NCBI GenBank assembly: GCA_044226865.1
Contig: JBGAGE010000006.1
Location: forward strand, 1-64,000
DNA from: TMP-86 sp044226865
GTDB taxonomy: Bacteria > Pseudomonadota > Gammaproteobacteria > Steroidobacterales > Steroidobacteraceae
Length of the DNA: 64,000 nucleotides
Direction: 5' to 3'
The translations under genes were made by a program, and so were the position numbers. This document shows, in pieces, positions 63,128 through 64,000 of the stretch; positions within the stretch are counted from its first letter, which is position 1; the number at the start of each line of letters is the position of its first letter. Under the pieces are notes generated by a model, which was given only the letters and a program-made list of their open reading frames with translations, did not search any database and was not told where the DNA came from.

Positions 63128-63871
63128 CTAAAGCCTCTTTGCTCCGGCCCTAGGTTGCGTTGTCCATGCAAAAACTAGCAAGCCTAGCTCGGACTCGAAT
63201 TGCTTCCTTCGAGTCCTTTTCTTTGCGGCTTCGATCTGCCCGTCGATCGAATCTACGAAGGACCCTCCCTGTTCCTTTATGTTTCTCAATATCGCAGCAA
63301 CTTTGGTCGGATCAATTTTAGACGCGCTGCACTGGCGCTCAAGTAGTTTGACGGTGTTCGAGCGACGCGCTTTTGCATTGGATTCCAGGGTTTCTAAGTA
63401 GCGAGGGATCACAAGAGCTGCGCGCATAAGGTCTAGCGCGGGCACCACAAATACGCGACGGTTTGCGGAAATCGCCTCGCGAGAGATGGTGACGCTGGGC
63501 GAGAGTTCGAGAAGCCTTTTCGCCGTTTCGAAATCAACTTTTACTTTCGCCGTTTTGAGCAAATGAGCAAGCGACCCTCGTCCTTTCCGAAGAGTTAGTG
63601 TCGCAGGAGAGCCATCGGGGTTCAAAAATTCGGGTGTGTCGAACCACGTCGACAAGACTCCTCCCAAAGCCTCATAAGACCGGGTTACAAAATCAAACTC
63701 CGGCAGGTTTCGCGTTCGAACGCGCCGCCTAATCGCAGCATCAAAGGATGACTGAATCTTTCGCTTTTCAATGCCCGAGCGCTTTAGAAATCTCACCGCT
63801 TCATCAAGAAGCACATCGCACGCTTGCTCGTTTGCCTGACTAATCAGTCTGGCACTGAGTCTCTTTTTCAA
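63128..63871 (-). CDS. DUF6502-like protein (divergent paralogue)
   Basis: A 247-residue protein. Start TTG 63871 with GGGAG 7 bases upstream. Segments VLSTWFDTPEFLNPDGSPATLTL, SLAHLLKTAKVKVDFETAKRLLEL and RAALVIPRYLETLESNAK parallel VLHGWHNDRDYVGPYGFPIDL, SLSALVARHTPGISPEVILKELL and KRMGKLAESLLATLENN in the DUF6502 protein at 60726, so it is a distant paralogue on the other strand. Unknown function. Confidence 0.65.
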   Translation of the reverse strand: MKKRLSARLISQANEQACDVLLDEAVRFLKRSGIEKRKIQSSFDAAIRRRVRTRNLPEFDFVTRSYEALGGVLSTWFDTPEFLNPDGSPATLTLRKGRGSLAHLLKTAKVKVDFETAKRLLELSPSVTISREAISANRRVFVVPALDLMRAALVIPRYLETLESNAKARRSNTVKLLERQCSASKIDPTKVAAILRNIKEQGGSFVDSIDGQIEAAKKRTRRKQFESELGLLVFAWTTQPRAGAKRL

Positions 63872-63896
63872 GTTTCGACTCCCATTTGCTAGTTAT

Positions 63897-64000
63897 CTAT
63901 TCCTGGATTTGCCTGTTTGTCCTTCTCCGCTTCAGGTTGGTGCGGGGACTCCGCGAAACGGTGGGCGGACTCTTGCTCAGCGGCTGTTCAAAGTAATACA
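63897..64000 (-). CDS. possible C-terminal end of a gene continuing right of the window
   Basis: An open frame from the right edge reads YYFEQPLSKSPPTVSRSPRTNLKRRRTNRQIQE then TAG. It may be the end of a minus-strand gene or simply chance; no motif is recognised. Confidence 0.2.
   Translation of the reverse strand, partial: YYFEQPLSKSPPTVSRSPRTNLKRRRTNRQIQE

Overview
The window is a high-GC proteobacterial chromosome segment. It most resembles a heterotrophic gammaproteobacterium of the Steroidobacter/Nevskia type; this is inferred from gene content (two large TonB-dependent receptors with an EEIxVTAQ plug start, paired Rieske oxygenases, an MhpA-like monooxygenase, YbiT, Can, TrmB and an Anbu operon), not from a marker phylogeny. 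The first 133 bases differ: they encode the C-terminal TRAM-like tail of MiaB in an actinobacterial style and then stop, so the left edge may be an assembly junction.

Layout. 0.3-10.4 kb is housekeeping: a secreted SnoaL-like protein, TrmB, a PLD-superfamily lipoprotein, the ABC-F ATPase YbiT, a hybrid sensor kinase, beta carbonic anhydrase Can, a DUF2946 protein with an outer-membrane protein, and a zinc-less quinone oxidoreductase. 10.5-27.4 kb is catabolic and secreted: a secreted alkaline phosphatase with a small partner, an MhpA-like FAD hydroxylase with a DUF2783 partner, a TonB receptor, a VapBC module with a perfect 34-bp operator palindrome, an amidohydrolase plus Ntn asparaginase pair, two coupled Rieske oxygenase subunits, a BchJ-like V4R protein, a YtcJ-like amidohydrolase and an OprB-like porin. 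27.6-36.3 kb is mixed: a long imperfect inverted repeat, an OYE reductase, tRNA-Gly(CCC), MazEF, an FMN-binding protein, an unmistakable BchE (anaerobic Mg-protoporphyrin monomethyl ester cyclase), a methyltransferase, a secreted protein with a 31-glycine linker and an alpha/beta hydrolase.

36.4-51.3 kb is the most coherent unit. A MalT/LAL-type LuxR regulator precedes two mirror-image paralogous operons that diverge from a 259-bp control region. One is HyuA-DUF917-SemiSWEET on the minus strand. The other is HyuA-DUF917-TonB receptor-cupin-long HyuA-HyuB on the plus strand. Nearly all junctions are ATGA overlaps. This reads as an uptake and ring-opening pathway for hydantoin-, thiohydantoin- or oxoproline-like cyclic amides, with three HyuA and two DUF917 proteins; the substrate is not known.

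51.4-58.9 kb holds a BON-domain protein, a kinase plus class-III PLP enzyme pair (phospho-lyase type), a VOC protein, and the four-gene Anbu operon (ATP-grasp, alpha-E, transglutaminase, proteasome-like Anbu), possibly followed by a coupled 30-residue ORF. From about 60.2 kb to the end the DNA is visibly more AT-rich and looks like an accessory island. It carries two DUF6502-like proteins flanking a secreted protein whose last 294 residues are 34 copies of an SIVGTS-based nonapeptide, arranged in a higher-order repeat. That repeat protein and the mirrored HyuA/DUF917 locus are the best candidates for undescribed biology here.
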